NCBI GenBank assembly: GCA_021234155.1
Contig: JAJEKV010000055.1
Location: forward strand, 9,580,082 to 9,644,081
DNA from: Isoetes taiwanensis
Taxonomy: Eukaryota > Streptophyta > Lycopodiopsida > Isoetales > Isoetaceae
Length of the DNA: 64,000 nt
Reading direction: 5' to 3'
Under the pieces are notes generated by a model that was not told the origin of the DNA, searched no databases, and saw only the letters and a list, made by a program, of their open reading frames with translations. How positions within the stretch are numbered: the stretch's first letter is position 1; every line of letters starts with the position of its first letter. Shown here in pieces: positions 45,801 to 56,879 of this stretch. A program made the translations under genes and the position numbers.

Positions 45801-47584
45801 ATTTGTGAAACGTTTTCCTAAAAATGGAATAAAATGAGGAGGGAATATTTGGGATCATATCAGAATGCTAAACAATCATCATCACCACATCGACTGCCGA
45901 GGCATCCTCAGGATATGAGAGAGACTGATAAAGTATATGCGCAAATGACTTTCACCCTCCATGCGGAAGTATGGATGTCCCTTCCTATTATTAAGATCAA
46001 CAATTTTGATATCTGATCAACCTCTTCATGATATAAAAGTTGAAAAGAATTAAGGAGAAGTTTTGTGGGACCTAATTCAGCTTGGAAGACACGACCCTAC
46101 TTTCTATATTGGCCTTAGACACTTAGAACACGTTGTACCATTAGGGTCAATTGTGTCCTAGAGACTTTACCACATATCCCTTCCACTTATTTTAAATCGG
46201 AATATTTGATAATTTCCTTCAACTTTTCTGCTGTTCTTTCTTTCTTCAAGCAGTCACACTGTTGACTTGACCTTCTTATGTGCATGGCAAATCTAGGCTG
46301 TGACGCAAGAGACCTGTTTAATCGCAAACGATGTTAAACTTTGGCTGATTTGATAAAAGATAAGAGTAGAAATTGCTCTAAGTCCTTCAAGGTAGCACTC
46401 TGGAAGTAGTGATGTTTATTGGTGAAAATGCAGCTTGCATCTATTTTTCTGCATCAACTTAATACCATATCTTAATTTCAGGGTTGAATCTGGCATTGCC
46501 GCTGCTTTAGAGAAAATTCAGTGTAGAGAGAAGTACATAAACTTGCAGCTCGAGCCACTGGTAAGCAGACTGCATTGTCTTGTCATAGTTATAGAATCAA
46601 GATCACAATTGCAATATCTCATAGCTTCATACGAAGACCACTACCACTCCATAATCAATATCATCTTAAAGCAAATGCTCAGGTTGTGCCATGGAAAAAG
46701 TAGTCTGTTTTTTAAAAACAGGATAGGAGACGTGCTTGAGTCACTGTTGTTGTGCTTGAGCCATTCATGTTGACATTTCAATATTCTGATTGGTCTTCTC
46801 TGCCTACGATTTCAATTGGCTACACAAGAAGGAATATGTTGGTGTAAGTTATACTTAACAAATAACTGTACATGCATCAAAGCCATGTCTCTTGCTCCAA
46901 GTTGATTTTGGTTGTAACAAGCTTTCTAGATTCGTAACATTGTGAGCAACATTTAATGGCTTTTTGGCAAATAAACCATATCAAATGACCTCCCGACAGG
47001 GATTTGTAATGTCAAACTTGCAGTTCTCCTTATTTCTGATTTGTTGCTGGTTGTTTTTAGGCCATTGAATATAGTGCCGCTAAAGGACGCCTAAATGAGA
47101 TTCAGCAGGTAAGTTAAATAGAAGAAAGTGGCATCATTAAGAAATCATGTCTATTGAGAGGTGGACACATAAAAGTTAATTTTTATTGGATGGCAGAGGT
47201 ACAAAGGCAATCAAGAGCGTATTAAGGAATTATCAAATGAAATAATCCACATCTCTGAAAAGATTGAGCAAGTTAAGGTGATGCTTGCGTACTTTGAAAT
47301 TTCTCTTTATGTCTAGGTTGTAATAGAATTCTGTCTTGTTACAGAAAATGACAGTCGAGAAAGGCAATACAATTTCAGATGTGTCACCACTTATGCAAAT
47401 AAAAAGTTCTATCCAAAGTTTGAAGGTAGGTTTGGCATGCTGCTATACTGCTAGCCAGAGTAATATTTGGATCCACCGTGTTGCATGATGTATAGCTGGA
47501 TATGTAATAGAATTCTTCTTTGTACAGGGTGAGCTACGTGAAATGGAGGTCCGCATTGGTGTATTGCAGCATACTCTTTTACAG
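39866..47584 (+). CDS. IFT57: Intraflagellar transport protein 57 homologue (15 exons)
   Basis: IFT57 is a subunit of the IFT-B complex that moves cargo along cilia/flagella, in plants those of motile sperm. Exons: 39,866-39,927; 40,198-40,285; 40,351-40,426; 40,492-40,553; 41,202-41,299; 42,432-42,477; 42,568-42,635; 43,566-43,650; 44,560-44,616; 45,650-45,693; 46,482-46,560; 47,061-47,108; 47,197-47,277; 47,345-47,425; 47,528-47,584. Every junction is AG/GT and all phases agree, giving 344 stop-free codons. Recognisable family blocks in order: VYDKLKLLKYEKLF; YYFAMPSNNQQEQFSYF; VAWLFKLIGRSF; PASKLKQGYGDAV; DWKLELERVAP; DGKDWRTHLDQ; ALEKIQCREKYIN; a coiled-coil half; DVSPLMQIKSSIQSLK; EVRIGVLQHTLLQ. 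The start is the first ATG of the first recognised exon; an upstream 5' exon is possible. The terminal exon is uncertain: 47,646-47,711 (after CAG) is open to TGA, while retention after 47,584 adds only four codons. Confidence 0.93.
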
Positions 47585-47599
47585 GTGGGTAGTTGTTGA

Positions 47600-50500
47600 G
47601 GTATTGCTTTATAACTGTGAATGACTATTTTGCATGGCTGAGCAGGTTAGCGTGAGTCAGTCACGAAGAGGGCATGAGCTTGGCTTCTTACAGTTGGCTA
47701 CATGTAAATGAAAGAGATTGAAGCAAGGAAAAGTAGATGGAATTAAGCTGGATGAAAAATTATGAACATAGCTGGAAGATGTAACAAATATTAAATATTG
47801 CTAACATATGGTCCCAACAGATCGGGGTTTTTCCTTTTTCATTAACAGTAAAAGTAAAAGGACCTCGGCTGAAATTACTACCAAATTACACCTTAAAAAA
47901 AAAAAAAAATCATGTAAACCACTACCTTATGCGCATAATTGTAATAAAAGTTTATTTTGCGTTTTATAAAAAGCCTTTTGTGGGCATTTACGCCATGTAA
48001 AGGACCACCTCTCCTTGCACCTCCCCATTGCATAGTGTAAAAGCCCACAAGGACATTTATATAATATGTACAAACCAGTTTGTTGACATTCGGCCCCGAC
48101 ATTGAATCTTGTTTAGCCACATGGCCAGTTTCTTTCATGGCAGGGTCTATGTTTTTTGTGGATGTTCTCCTACAATGTTGAGATAGCTTGTCCAGTGAGT
48201 ATTGCAGTTACATGGGTACACAATCCCCCCGACCTCTTTTCCCAAGGGAATGCAATGTTATTTCTTACTAACATTAGATTCGTTAGCCACATAGCGCCAC
48301 ATGTAATTTTCTTGTGAATACAACCCAAACCATGTTGAAGTAGCTAACTCAAAGATCCATTCCATCAAATCATATTCTTATGCTACTCAAGCCCATACTT
48401 GGTAGTGAAACTAGCACAGCCCAGCACGTCAAGGAAGTCTCATGATCTGGATCAACACAATCACTTAATTGAACAAATAAAGATACTTCTTATTAATTAA
48501 ATTCATTCAAGCGGTGCATATTTGTTATTAAAATACTGCCCTTGGTTCCACCAAAATCTTATGCAAGTGGCTTGCCCTTAATCCAAAAGCATCCTTTACT
48601 AGACCCATGCCTCTTTGGGCCTCTTTTTATTTTATGGTGTGTTAATTAACAAGTGTTAGCAAAAGATACAACCTTCGACCAAGAAGATTACAAAAAACAA
48701 ATGACACAAGGCATATAAGGGATGTTCTAACAATCTTCTAGAGCATCGATTCTTCAAATCAGAACCTTCCCAAGGCAAATCGACCCTTCAATTGCACAAT
48801 CCAGTAACTTCCAAATCTTCTAATTGTCTGTCGTAATCAACTCGCTATTGTCATGCAATTCGACTTGGTCTACTTGAATTCAATCATAAGCTTCTTTGCA
48901 CAAGCAATTTCTACCTCTTCCAAATGGTCATAGCTTCTCAAACATACATTGGCCATGAACCTCCTATCAAAGTATACTTAAAATCTAATCATGGCAGTCA
49001 CGTATCTCAAATTGAATCAAAGGAGAACCTAGACCTGAGAATTTGTTCATATATGGACCTCTGGGCCTCTTGCAATTGCTTGCGCCTCAAAAAATCGGCT
49101 TCTAGATTCAATAATCAAGCTGCAGAAGCATATACATAGTGCAGTCAGTTTTGACCCAACATCACTAATTCTATCATAGCTCTCACATACAATGACTTAC
49201 GGTCTGACTGACCCAACCTGGAAATCTTATTCAAAAAGCTTTCCACAAAGTAAAAATCACTTGAAAGGGATCTCTGGTTGCCGTGTGCTCCAAAGTTTAA
49301 TTAGCAAAACTGCCTAGAAAGTGCTCCTTCTGCATCCTTCCAGAAACCCTCATAGGAACCATCACAGAAATCTATGCCCTTTGCTTTTATCATGAACTTC
49401 ATATATATTTAACACATACCATGTATGTATTGCTGGCATATTACTACAAAATACATAATGCATAATACGACCAAGCTACTAGGACTATCACAAAGAAGGA
49501 TTGGTAGTGAGGGGTTTGATGGTCCAGGCTATGGCTTTAGGAAGAAGCTAATAGAAGGACAGGTTATAGTGCATGCTATGGTTTTGGGGCGACTACGGGT
49601 TCTAGAAGAAGCTACGTTAGCTATGCCAGACCAAATCCCCCCTCTGTTTCTCAGGGAACCCCCAATAGGGCTTTCTTCTTTTTAAACCCTTCTCTCAAAC
49701 TCTTCTATTTTTGCTAATTTAGATGGAATATCTCGTTTTTCTCATTAAGATGCCAGATTTAATTAACCTATAGCTTCAAGACTTGATTAAAGTTTGTGAA
49801 GCCGGCAAAAAACATTCTTATTTGTGATTAGCAGTGACATTTTTCATATTTCTTGATAGTTATATGGAAGACCAAGTAACAATAGAATAGACTCCTCTCA
49901 AGATGCTGAGAATTTGCATTGCTCTTGGCTTGAAGATGGGGCAACACCTTTGAAAGATATCAAGGAGACATAAAACTATCAGGAAACCGCGCAGGACTTC
50001 AAGTAAATGGAGAGAAAGCATGATTTGACACGTTAGTAGTACCCCATGAGTGCTGCATGTTTAGTTATGAATTCGATGATTCTATGGGCTAGTTTCAATC
50101 CCATTCCGTTGATTTTCTACTTAAGGTAATTTTGTAGCCTTGGTGCCTTGCCATAGCTCTTCCTCTCCTTGTCTTGCGCAGAATAACTTTCGAGTTTCAA
50201 AATTTTAAGGCAGATGATCCTAGAGTTTCTGTTTTAGCGACTATGTTGTCTAAACTTGCAAGGCCAAGAACCATTGCTGGTAAATTATCTCAAACTCCTC
50301 TTTCGTCTTGGGATTTTGTTATCCTTCAATCATTCTTTTGAAATATCATTGTGGTTCATGCATGTGATTTATCATAGTGTTTGAGATCTTTACTTTACTT
50401 GATTATGGCCTTTTTGCCTACTTTTATGTTTGATTTGCCCCCATATTAGGTCTTTTTATCCCCTCATCTCCTTATATTTGTGTGCAACTTAACCTCATAT

Positions 50501-50900
50501 CTGTAGAAATGCTCAACTTATTAGAAAAGCTATGTGTAACATGCTATTTGCAGTTTATTGAACCAACATATGGTTTTTTGTCAAGCTTTTCATCATACTC
50601 TTGAACACGGGGCATTTTCGTCCTGACATTATGCAAGACGAACTTGTCTTATTGTGCTTGTTTTATTAGCAATAAACCCCAATTTTAACATATTTCTATT
50701 TATTCTTGTTTCCATACCCAAGATCCCAAGTTGAGAAATGGTTGGTTGGCCTCACTTCAATAATTATTCCAAAAGGACGGGTTTGTACATATGATGCATC
50801 TAATAACATATGATACATCTAACTTATTTTATGCTGAGTCCTTTGAAAAGCTACCTCCAAACATGTGTCTAAAAAAAATGAGATTTTCTAAATTTATTAG
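47600..50900. other. Long non-coding stretch downstream of IFT57
   Basis: AT-rich, with a poly-A run at 47,896-47,909. Open frames at 47,893-48,138, 48,924-49,139 and 49,425-49,685 lack motifs or codon-like composition. I see no LTR boundary until the block starting near 50,905. Confidence 0.45.
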
Positions 50901-50904
50901 TTGG

Positions 50905-51548
50905 GGGGTACGGACCGGGGGGTCACTGATGTGGCACCGGTTCTCTAGCACACCCGGGGACCCATGATACTCGCTCGGGGAGGGGACGCCTCTCTGACCT
51001 GCATCATCGGACCAGGGAGATGTAACCCGGAGTAGTTCCATTGGGTGATTCTATGGGATTAATAGCATGTTTCAGCCTATCTGCAAAGTGTGTACAGGAG
51101 GGGCGGATGGAGTGGACTACCCTAGCCATTGTTCTATGCCAGTCAATTCCATGTTATACCTCTGTCTGTTGTTATCTGGAGGCCTTGACTGTCAGTCGAC
51201 CCCCATGAGTCTGAGCCCGGGTTAGAGCCCTCATTTAGGGTGTTTTTCCTTTGTTATATTGATGTTCTGTTGTATTCTTATGAATGATGATGGGCCGCCC
51301 TTCGTGGTGGTATATTATTATTTGCATTGTTGCTATGTGCTAACATTGTATGTACGCTTCCGCCATATAGGATTCCCATAGAAGGTGTGGGACGAATGAC
51401 ACCTCCGTGTCCTTCACCCAGACACTTGCCCATCACAAGTGGTCCGAGTCAGGCGGAGGACCTTTCTATGGTGGTATAGTCGCCATGGAAAAGGGGATTT
51501 CCCATATCTGTACGATGGGAGCATCGTATAGAGCAGGGGAGCGTCACA
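50905..51548 (+). repeat. Relic LTR (copy A) of a Ty3-like family
   Basis: Shares ordered landmarks with 60,515-61,178: GGGAGATGTAACYCGGAGTAG, GCCTATCTGCAAAGTGTG, AGGAGGGGCGGATGGAG, CTACCCTAGCCATTGTTCTATGCC, CCCATGAGTCT, GATGATATGGGGCCGCCC-like, and CACCTCCGTGTCCTT (each within 20 bases in both copies). It ends GAGCGTCACA just before a primer-binding site. The left part of the LTR is not recognisable, so the 5' edge is truncated. Confidence 0.75.
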
Positions 51549-51549
51549 A

Positions 51550-51561
51550 TGGTATCAGAGC
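51550..51561 (+). promoter_or_regulatory. Primer-binding site, copy A
   Basis: TGGTATCAGAGC (tRNA-Met type) directly after LTR copy A. About 90 bp of leader remain similar to copy B (GTGGACCAGATCATTGCA, CTAACTCGATAGA) before similarity ends near 51,640. No gag follows. Confidence 0.85.
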
Positions 51562-52361
51562 ATGATTTTGGTGGACCAGATCATTGCACAGGCTATGTCC
51601 TAACTCGATAGAACGTTAAGTAGTTGGGGACTCTTAACATTTTGGTTTGACATGGACATTTAATAGTTTATGAGCATACAGTCTGATTATCATGATGCAT
51701 ATGATTTGTACAGTGGCAAATTGCAGCTTTGTGTATAATTTCAAAGCATGTTTTCTTATGGAAGTAGAATATGTAGCATTATAACAGGGGGTTTTTCTTT
51801 CCATTTTTGTACTATTTTCTCTAAGGTTTTCATATGATTTGGTGGCCGTATTCATCCAGGTGTACTAAATAGTATTTCTAGAGTGCACCCTTTTGTCAGC
51901 CGTTGATTTTAGAAAAGGGGCAAATCCTGTGGTGGAGGCTTCTTTATTTTTGGTCCTTCCATTATTTTTAGGGTTTGTAGCCAGGGTAACATTTAGGGCT
52001 AGGCCTTCTGGAGCCGAGGTTGATGTCATTCATCCCTTTGCACAGTTTGTTTGGTGGGTTTTTTTTCCCCCTCCTCTTTGATGTCGGATTCATCCATGAA
52101 GCTTCTGCTGCACAGAATCACGTTTTCTCCATCTTGTGCCGCCCCTGCTCTGCCTTGTTTCAGCGTGATTTCTTGAGTTCTCCTTCGGCGTGCTCTGCAG
52201 AAATCTTCAGAACCCAGAAAGAAATCGACCCAATAGATCGTTTCTGATGATCCAAGAGAATGCCCAGTAAATTTTCCTGAGAAGCCCAACTGTTTTTACT
52301 CGCCCAAAGTGACTCTAGAGCCCATTTTGCCAAAGATTTGAGGCTTGGAGGAAGATTGGCT

Positions 52362-52742
52362 ATGGCGGGAAAGGGGCAAGAAGACGTAGAACTGCAAACT
52401 GAGGTTCCTATGTCTCATGTTTGCCCAAGTCTGGACTATATGCGGTGCCGGACTGATAGCATGGAGAATCAACAAGCCCAAATCACTTATGTTGAAGCCT
52501 GTTCTGTCACGTTTTCTTGAATGGAAGAAGCTAGTGAATGCAGACCTGCTAGAGTGAATGCAGACCTGATAGGCTTCACATGTGTTGTAGCAGGACTTTG
52601 TTTAATAATATTATGTGTTCGGATTTTGTTCTCCTTGCTTGATCGTATCAGTAGTGACTCCCAAACCATCCTCATGAAATATTATGCTGACATGAAAATC
52701 TTGGCCCAGCTTGTTTTTAGGCGGACAACGAGGCTGGATTAG
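52362..52742 (+). CDS. Candidate ORF split by one in-frame TGA; membrane segment in second half
   Basis: An ATG at 52,362 (MAGKGQEDVELQTEVPMSH) opens 52 codons to a TGA at 52,518. The next codon is ATG in the same frame, and 73 more codons follow to 52,742. The second half starts MEEASECRPARVNADLIGF and has one clear hydrophobic helix (FTCVVAGLCLIILCVRILF) plus a basic tail. A 350-bp CT-rich, UTR-like leader precedes it, and a donor-like CCAG|GTAATT lies at 52,798. A direct repeat AGTGAATGCAGACCTG (twice, 52,533-52,570) sits at the start of the second half. No family recognised. It could be a gene with an internal stop, an upstream ORF plus main ORF, or a pseudogene. Confidence 0.35.
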
Positions 52743-52744
52743 GT

Positions 52745-53700
52745 TGTTGGAGCAGGCAAGGGTGATCACTCTGGAAATTGAAGTTGCAACTTAAGCCAGG
52801 TAATTAATCTTGCATGTAGTTTTCTCCCATTAGCAAACGAGCTTATTATCCATATGTAGCTGGTCTAGCAAGACTTAAAAAAAACGCTGTTTTGTAGAAG
52901 TAATAAGACAGAATGGCAAACGGGATTTGGATACTTGGCATATCTATCTACTTGGATAGCAGTTTAGAGTAGATGTAAAGTTGAATAGGCTGATACCTAA
53001 CTGGGTGCAGCAGTTTCCATGCGTCAATGTCAAATTGAGAGAGCCTCTACTATATCTTCAAAGAGCCTATAATTAGACTATTGGAGAGATCAATCAAAGG
53101 CTTAGTCGCCCTTTTCTAATCGCATGCTAGTACAAAGCTGGAGAATTAAGTTGTGCATCTGCTCCAATTATAAACAAATGTAGATGAGATTGCGTACGTA
53201 GTGTTTGTCCCTTTCATTTAGCATTAATATTTGAAGATTTTTGAATCCAATACAGTAAACTGATGCCAGCTCAATTTCGGGTAAGATAGAATATCCATTC
53301 GAATTGGGTTGCCCTTCGCAGTTGTCTTGACATCTCTAGTATATGAAAAGCGTAATAACCTTCTGGATCATGATGAAAATGCATGGTCTTGGAGATGCTC
53401 CATCTTGGGTGATTACTTATGGGTATTTTTAAGTGCTTTCCATATTCTACATGTTACGCTTTGTGCTATTCGGATCCGTTGTTGGTAAGAACATACATAC
53501 TAATACAAATGTAATGAGTAATTGAACTATACTCCCCTTGTTTGAGACTTGAAGATTTTCGGGCTCAATTCTTATGGAATACAACTTATTTTCTACTTGG
53601 TCACTTTGGAACTTACAAATAACTTTTAGGTTTTTTGTAGCAACTCGTTTCTCTTCGAATGTAATGGCTTGTTTTAAGCTCTACTACCATTTTCTATTAT
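52745..53700. other. AT-rich spacer or intron, nothing recognised
   Basis: No ORF above 60 codons and no repeat. It could be intron if the ORF upstream belongs to a spliced gene. Confidence 0.45.
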
Positions 53701-53710
53701 GATTCATATG

Positions 53711-54230
53711 CACTAAGGAATCTCCATGCACAGATATTACATGCACAATATTACATGCAGAAGTGAAACTAAAATTGTTACATGCATTTATGGATTTCTT
53801 AGTGCCCTTCCATCCATCATTAGAGTATTAGGTAATGTCTATATCTACACCATCCTTAAGGCCCCGAAGGGGCAAAAAAAAATTTTAGTTAACACAAACC
53901 ATTAACATACAATAAACATTATTAACACAAACCATTGCATTTGACACATTTAAATTAAAATCCCCCTTAAACCCCCTTTGGTTTGGGTGCATATTCACAC
54001 GGGGGGTTACTTCGGGCAACGAGAGCTGTCGGATGGGCATATTTGCCCTTTATTCCAAGATCTGGACCGTACATAGCGATCCTCGTTTGTGGGGTATGCA
54101 TGTACAAGTTTTTGTATACTGTATATTAAGGTTTGCAAAATACTATAAGGTTTGAGAGAATGTACTTAATGGTGTTAATTTTGTTCATGTATTGTTAATG
54201 GTGTTAATAATGTTTATTGTATGTAGCAAA
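53711..54230. mobile_element. Second copy of the CACTA-ended foldback family, right arm mostly lost
   Basis: Begins CACTAAGGAATCTCCATGCA and shares the left arm of the 3,913-4,618 element (AACACAAACCATTGCATTTG, AAACCCCCTTTGGTTTGGGT) and most of its core (GTCGGATGGGCATATTTGCC, ACTATAAGGTTTGAGAGAAT). At the right it keeps only GTTAATGGTGTTAATAATG before unrelated DNA. The first ~97 bp (53,710-53,806) form a mini-foldback, GCACTAAGGAATC..GATTTCTTAGTGC, absent from the first copy. Confidence 0.85.
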
Positions 54231-54239
54231 ATAACAGGG

Positions 54240-54610
54240 GTACATTTGTCTACCAGTATCTTTGGGTGGTTTTTCAGGTGGCAGCATCTTCATGCATCAT
54301 GTGATATTTTCTTTTGATGAACTTCTGGAATCTTTTTGTTTTCTACCTCCACACTTGGGTTTTTGAGCACCCGTATTGACACGTTTAGTCCATCTGGCTA
54401 TTTTGGAGCCTTAAATAATGTATTTACTACATACTATTAATAAAAATAAAAATATCTTGCCATAAAAAAAAATTAAAAAAAAAAAATAACAGGGGTTCCA
54501 GGGGGATTTGATATGGATGTAAAAATAACAATTCCTAAAAACATAGACCATATATCCCTAAAACAATTGAATGGGTTGTTTAAAAAAAAAAACATAGATT
54601 CAAGATAAAA
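54240..54610. other. AT-rich spacer with poly-A tracts
   Basis: Poly-A rich at 54,463-54,488 and 54,580-54,592. The second run directly precedes the SINE-like head. Confidence 0.5.
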
Positions 54611-54617
54611 AATAATC

Positions 54618-54800
54618 ACATTAGCTCACTGTGTACATTGGTTAAAGTAGTCTTATTAGGACATTGAGTTATTTTGGTAGAGGTTCGAGCCCCCGTATTT
54701 CATATTCTAAAATCTTAGGCAAAGCCGTATAGAGGTTCGATATTCCCTCAAAGTCTTAGGCGAAATCGTATTTCATATTTCAAAATCATAGGCGCCCCCA
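54618..54800 (+). mobile_element. tRNA-derived SINE candidate
   Basis: A box A-like stretch, TAGCTCACTGTGTACATTGG followed by TTAAAG (54,622), is followed about 35 bp later by a box B-like GGTTCGAGCCCC (54,682). This is the arrangement of an internal RNA polymerase III promoter. The sequence cannot fold as a complete tRNA. The downstream body contains a local duplication (CGTATTTCATATT..AAAATCTTAGGC, then CGTATTTCATATT..AAAATCATAGGC). No clean target duplication or tail was defined. Confidence 0.5.
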
Positions 54801-54804
54801 ATCA

Positions 54805-55685
54805 TAAATGACTATAAGCGAAACAAGAGGTGCCCAGAGGCCCCAACATAGGATCTGGGTCGTAGGATCGATGAATCCGACGACTGTGGTAGTCCAGGGT
54901 GCACCTCGTTTAGAATATGTATCTCCTTAATCCTAAATATACCTCTAAGAAGGGTACATGGTGGATAGACTGGAGAGAAGGATATATGGTATATAGAGAG
55001 GTCATGACACCTAGTTTGACATTCTATATAATCAAACTTTTTGGAATGTGTCAAGTCGGGATCATTCTTCGTGCTCTTGTAGATGCATGTAGTAATAACA
55101 TTATCATCCAATATGTTGGAAGTTCTCGATATGTAGATGAAATATATCTTGCATTATCGCATTGATATGTACAAATGTACAGAAGTACGGTCTAGCATCC
55201 ATTGACTCTATTATTGCTAAGGTTTTTCCCTCAAAAACCCTTCGGGATAGAGGTTTCTTAATCTTAAGTGGTAATGGTCTTGATGTGCTTTTTGTTTGGG
55301 TCCTATAGACCTTTTGGTCACCGTTGATGATAAAATCCGATTCGAATGAATTATGCGTATATAAATTACTTGCATTTGCTAAATAAGCAAAGACTTGACT
55401 TCTGTTGATTGTTGGGAAAAGTGTCTTTTTAAATTGTTAGGCGATTGTCGAGGGCAAGTTATTTTGGTAGATAGGAAAGATTTGCAACTATTGAATCGAT
55501 AACATTTTTCAAAAGCAGCAGGTTTAGATTATATTGGTGATTTTGTATTACTTTTCGATTGATATAACCTGTAATTTGTTGGTTGTGTTTGTTGCAACGA
55601 CATTGTATAAAATAGAATTCCAAACCAAAGTTAAACTTTTTTTTTTTTTTTTGAAGGCAAGATATTTGGATTTTATTAATAAATA
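54805..55685. other. Spacer, no supported gene
   Basis: The open frame at 54,917-55,165 (+) has a vaguely copia-like reading (VDACSNNIIIQYVGSSRYVD), but no catalytic motif, so I do not call it. A poly-T run at 55,638-55,655 precedes the GC-richer block that follows. Confidence 0.4.
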
Positions 55686-55689
55686 ATGG

Positions 55690-56870
55690 TATACAACCTT
55701 ATTTATAAGCCTCCCAGTAGGCTAGATAGGAAATATTTGCATTTTTCAAATCAAACAACTATGACAACTTTGGATAGACATAAGAGAGGATTAGTACTCC
55801 GTTTGAATTCCCGCTCAACCTCTTCCCTCCTAAAGCTAGTACTAGGGGTCGCTCCTCGTAGTAATCGAAGATAACCGCTCGCTCTTCCCCGCTCTAGGAA
55901 GTACTATAGGAGCATAGCTTCTTACTTTCCTGCCTCCCTTCACGTCCATCACGACATTGCATAGCCATTTGTTGCGCCCAGTTTAGAGTCTAAAACTGCT
56001 AACATTTCTTCAAACGGACACCAAAGAAAGTTCTTTAATTCTATCAGAATCAAGACTCACTTGACAACCAGCCCCGATAGATGTAAACGTAGCAGGCCAA
56101 AGGTGCAAGCTCATGCCGCGCGTTAACTTGGCCTCAAGGTCTACCCTGACTGAAATACTACAGGGGTTTCCTCTTCCTTTCCAACCTGTTGTATGGAAGA
56201 TTCAACACTCCTTCTTCAAGCAATAAGGGTGATAAAAAAGCCTCCCTAAAGGGTGGTCTGCCCGCTCCTTCAAATACCACTACATTTACTAGGGTCTTGA
56301 TTCTTAGACCCAAATCCGGTAATGGAGTAGCATTGAGACAGTCCAGGTCTCTCGCCCTGAAAGGTCTACTTGGATCTTCTACCTTAAACATCTGGTGTCG
56401 TGGGATTATCTGATCGCAACAATCTCCATCCTTAAATCGGCATCTTGGTAGCAGAGGTTATTTCTGATAATCTATTGCTCCTGAGTGATTATCAACTCCA
56501 CGGCTGAGATTGAGGAGATTATCAAATCCATGGTGATAATCCCCTCCACCAGATGTTTAAGGGAGGCCAACCCTCCTCTCTCGATGATTATGGCAGATAA
56601 CCCTCTCGGCCTGCCGGCCTCGAGGGTTATCTGCCATAATCATCTCAAGAGGAGGGTTATCCTCCTCTTAGTATCCAGTTCAAGCTAAGCAGGAACACCG
56701 GCTCCAAGAAAACCAGTGACCCCAGCTGCTTTGATCTTGGAGATGGCAGCGGTGCAAAACACCCTTCTGGCATCCTATCTGGTCCTTCTTCAAGAAACGG
56801 GCGCGGCCATAGCCGCCGCCCTAAACTGCCGCCATAGTCGCCCTGGGGTTAAACTTTTCAATGCCATAGC
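55690..56870. other. Organelle-like (mitochondrial-type) DNA block
   Basis: Base composition changes here: more GC, many CTAGTACTAGGGG- and AGGAAGTACTATAGGAGC-type words typical in my experience of plant mitochondrial intergenic or intron DNA, and several moderately long open frames (56,158-56,413 on both strands) with no protein family. It is bounded by AT-rich nuclear DNA. A mitochondrial insertion (NUMT) is my preferred reading, but no organelle gene is identified, so this is inference. Confidence 0.35.
56570..56656. repeat. Long hairpin, ~35 bp arms
   Basis: CCCTCCTCT..GATGATTATGGCAGATAACC (left) pairs with GGTTATCTGCCATAATCATC..AGAGGAGGG (right) around the loop TCGGCCTGCCGGCC, itself containing a GCCGGC palindrome. 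Only a one- to two-base bulge interrupts the arms. It lies within the organelle-like block. Confidence 0.9.
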
Positions 56871-56879
56871 ATCGCTTTT

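Noticed and set aside
54917-55165. Open frame with copia-RNase H-like flavour
   Set aside because: No catalytic motif and no neighbouring copia domains; similarity is too vague.
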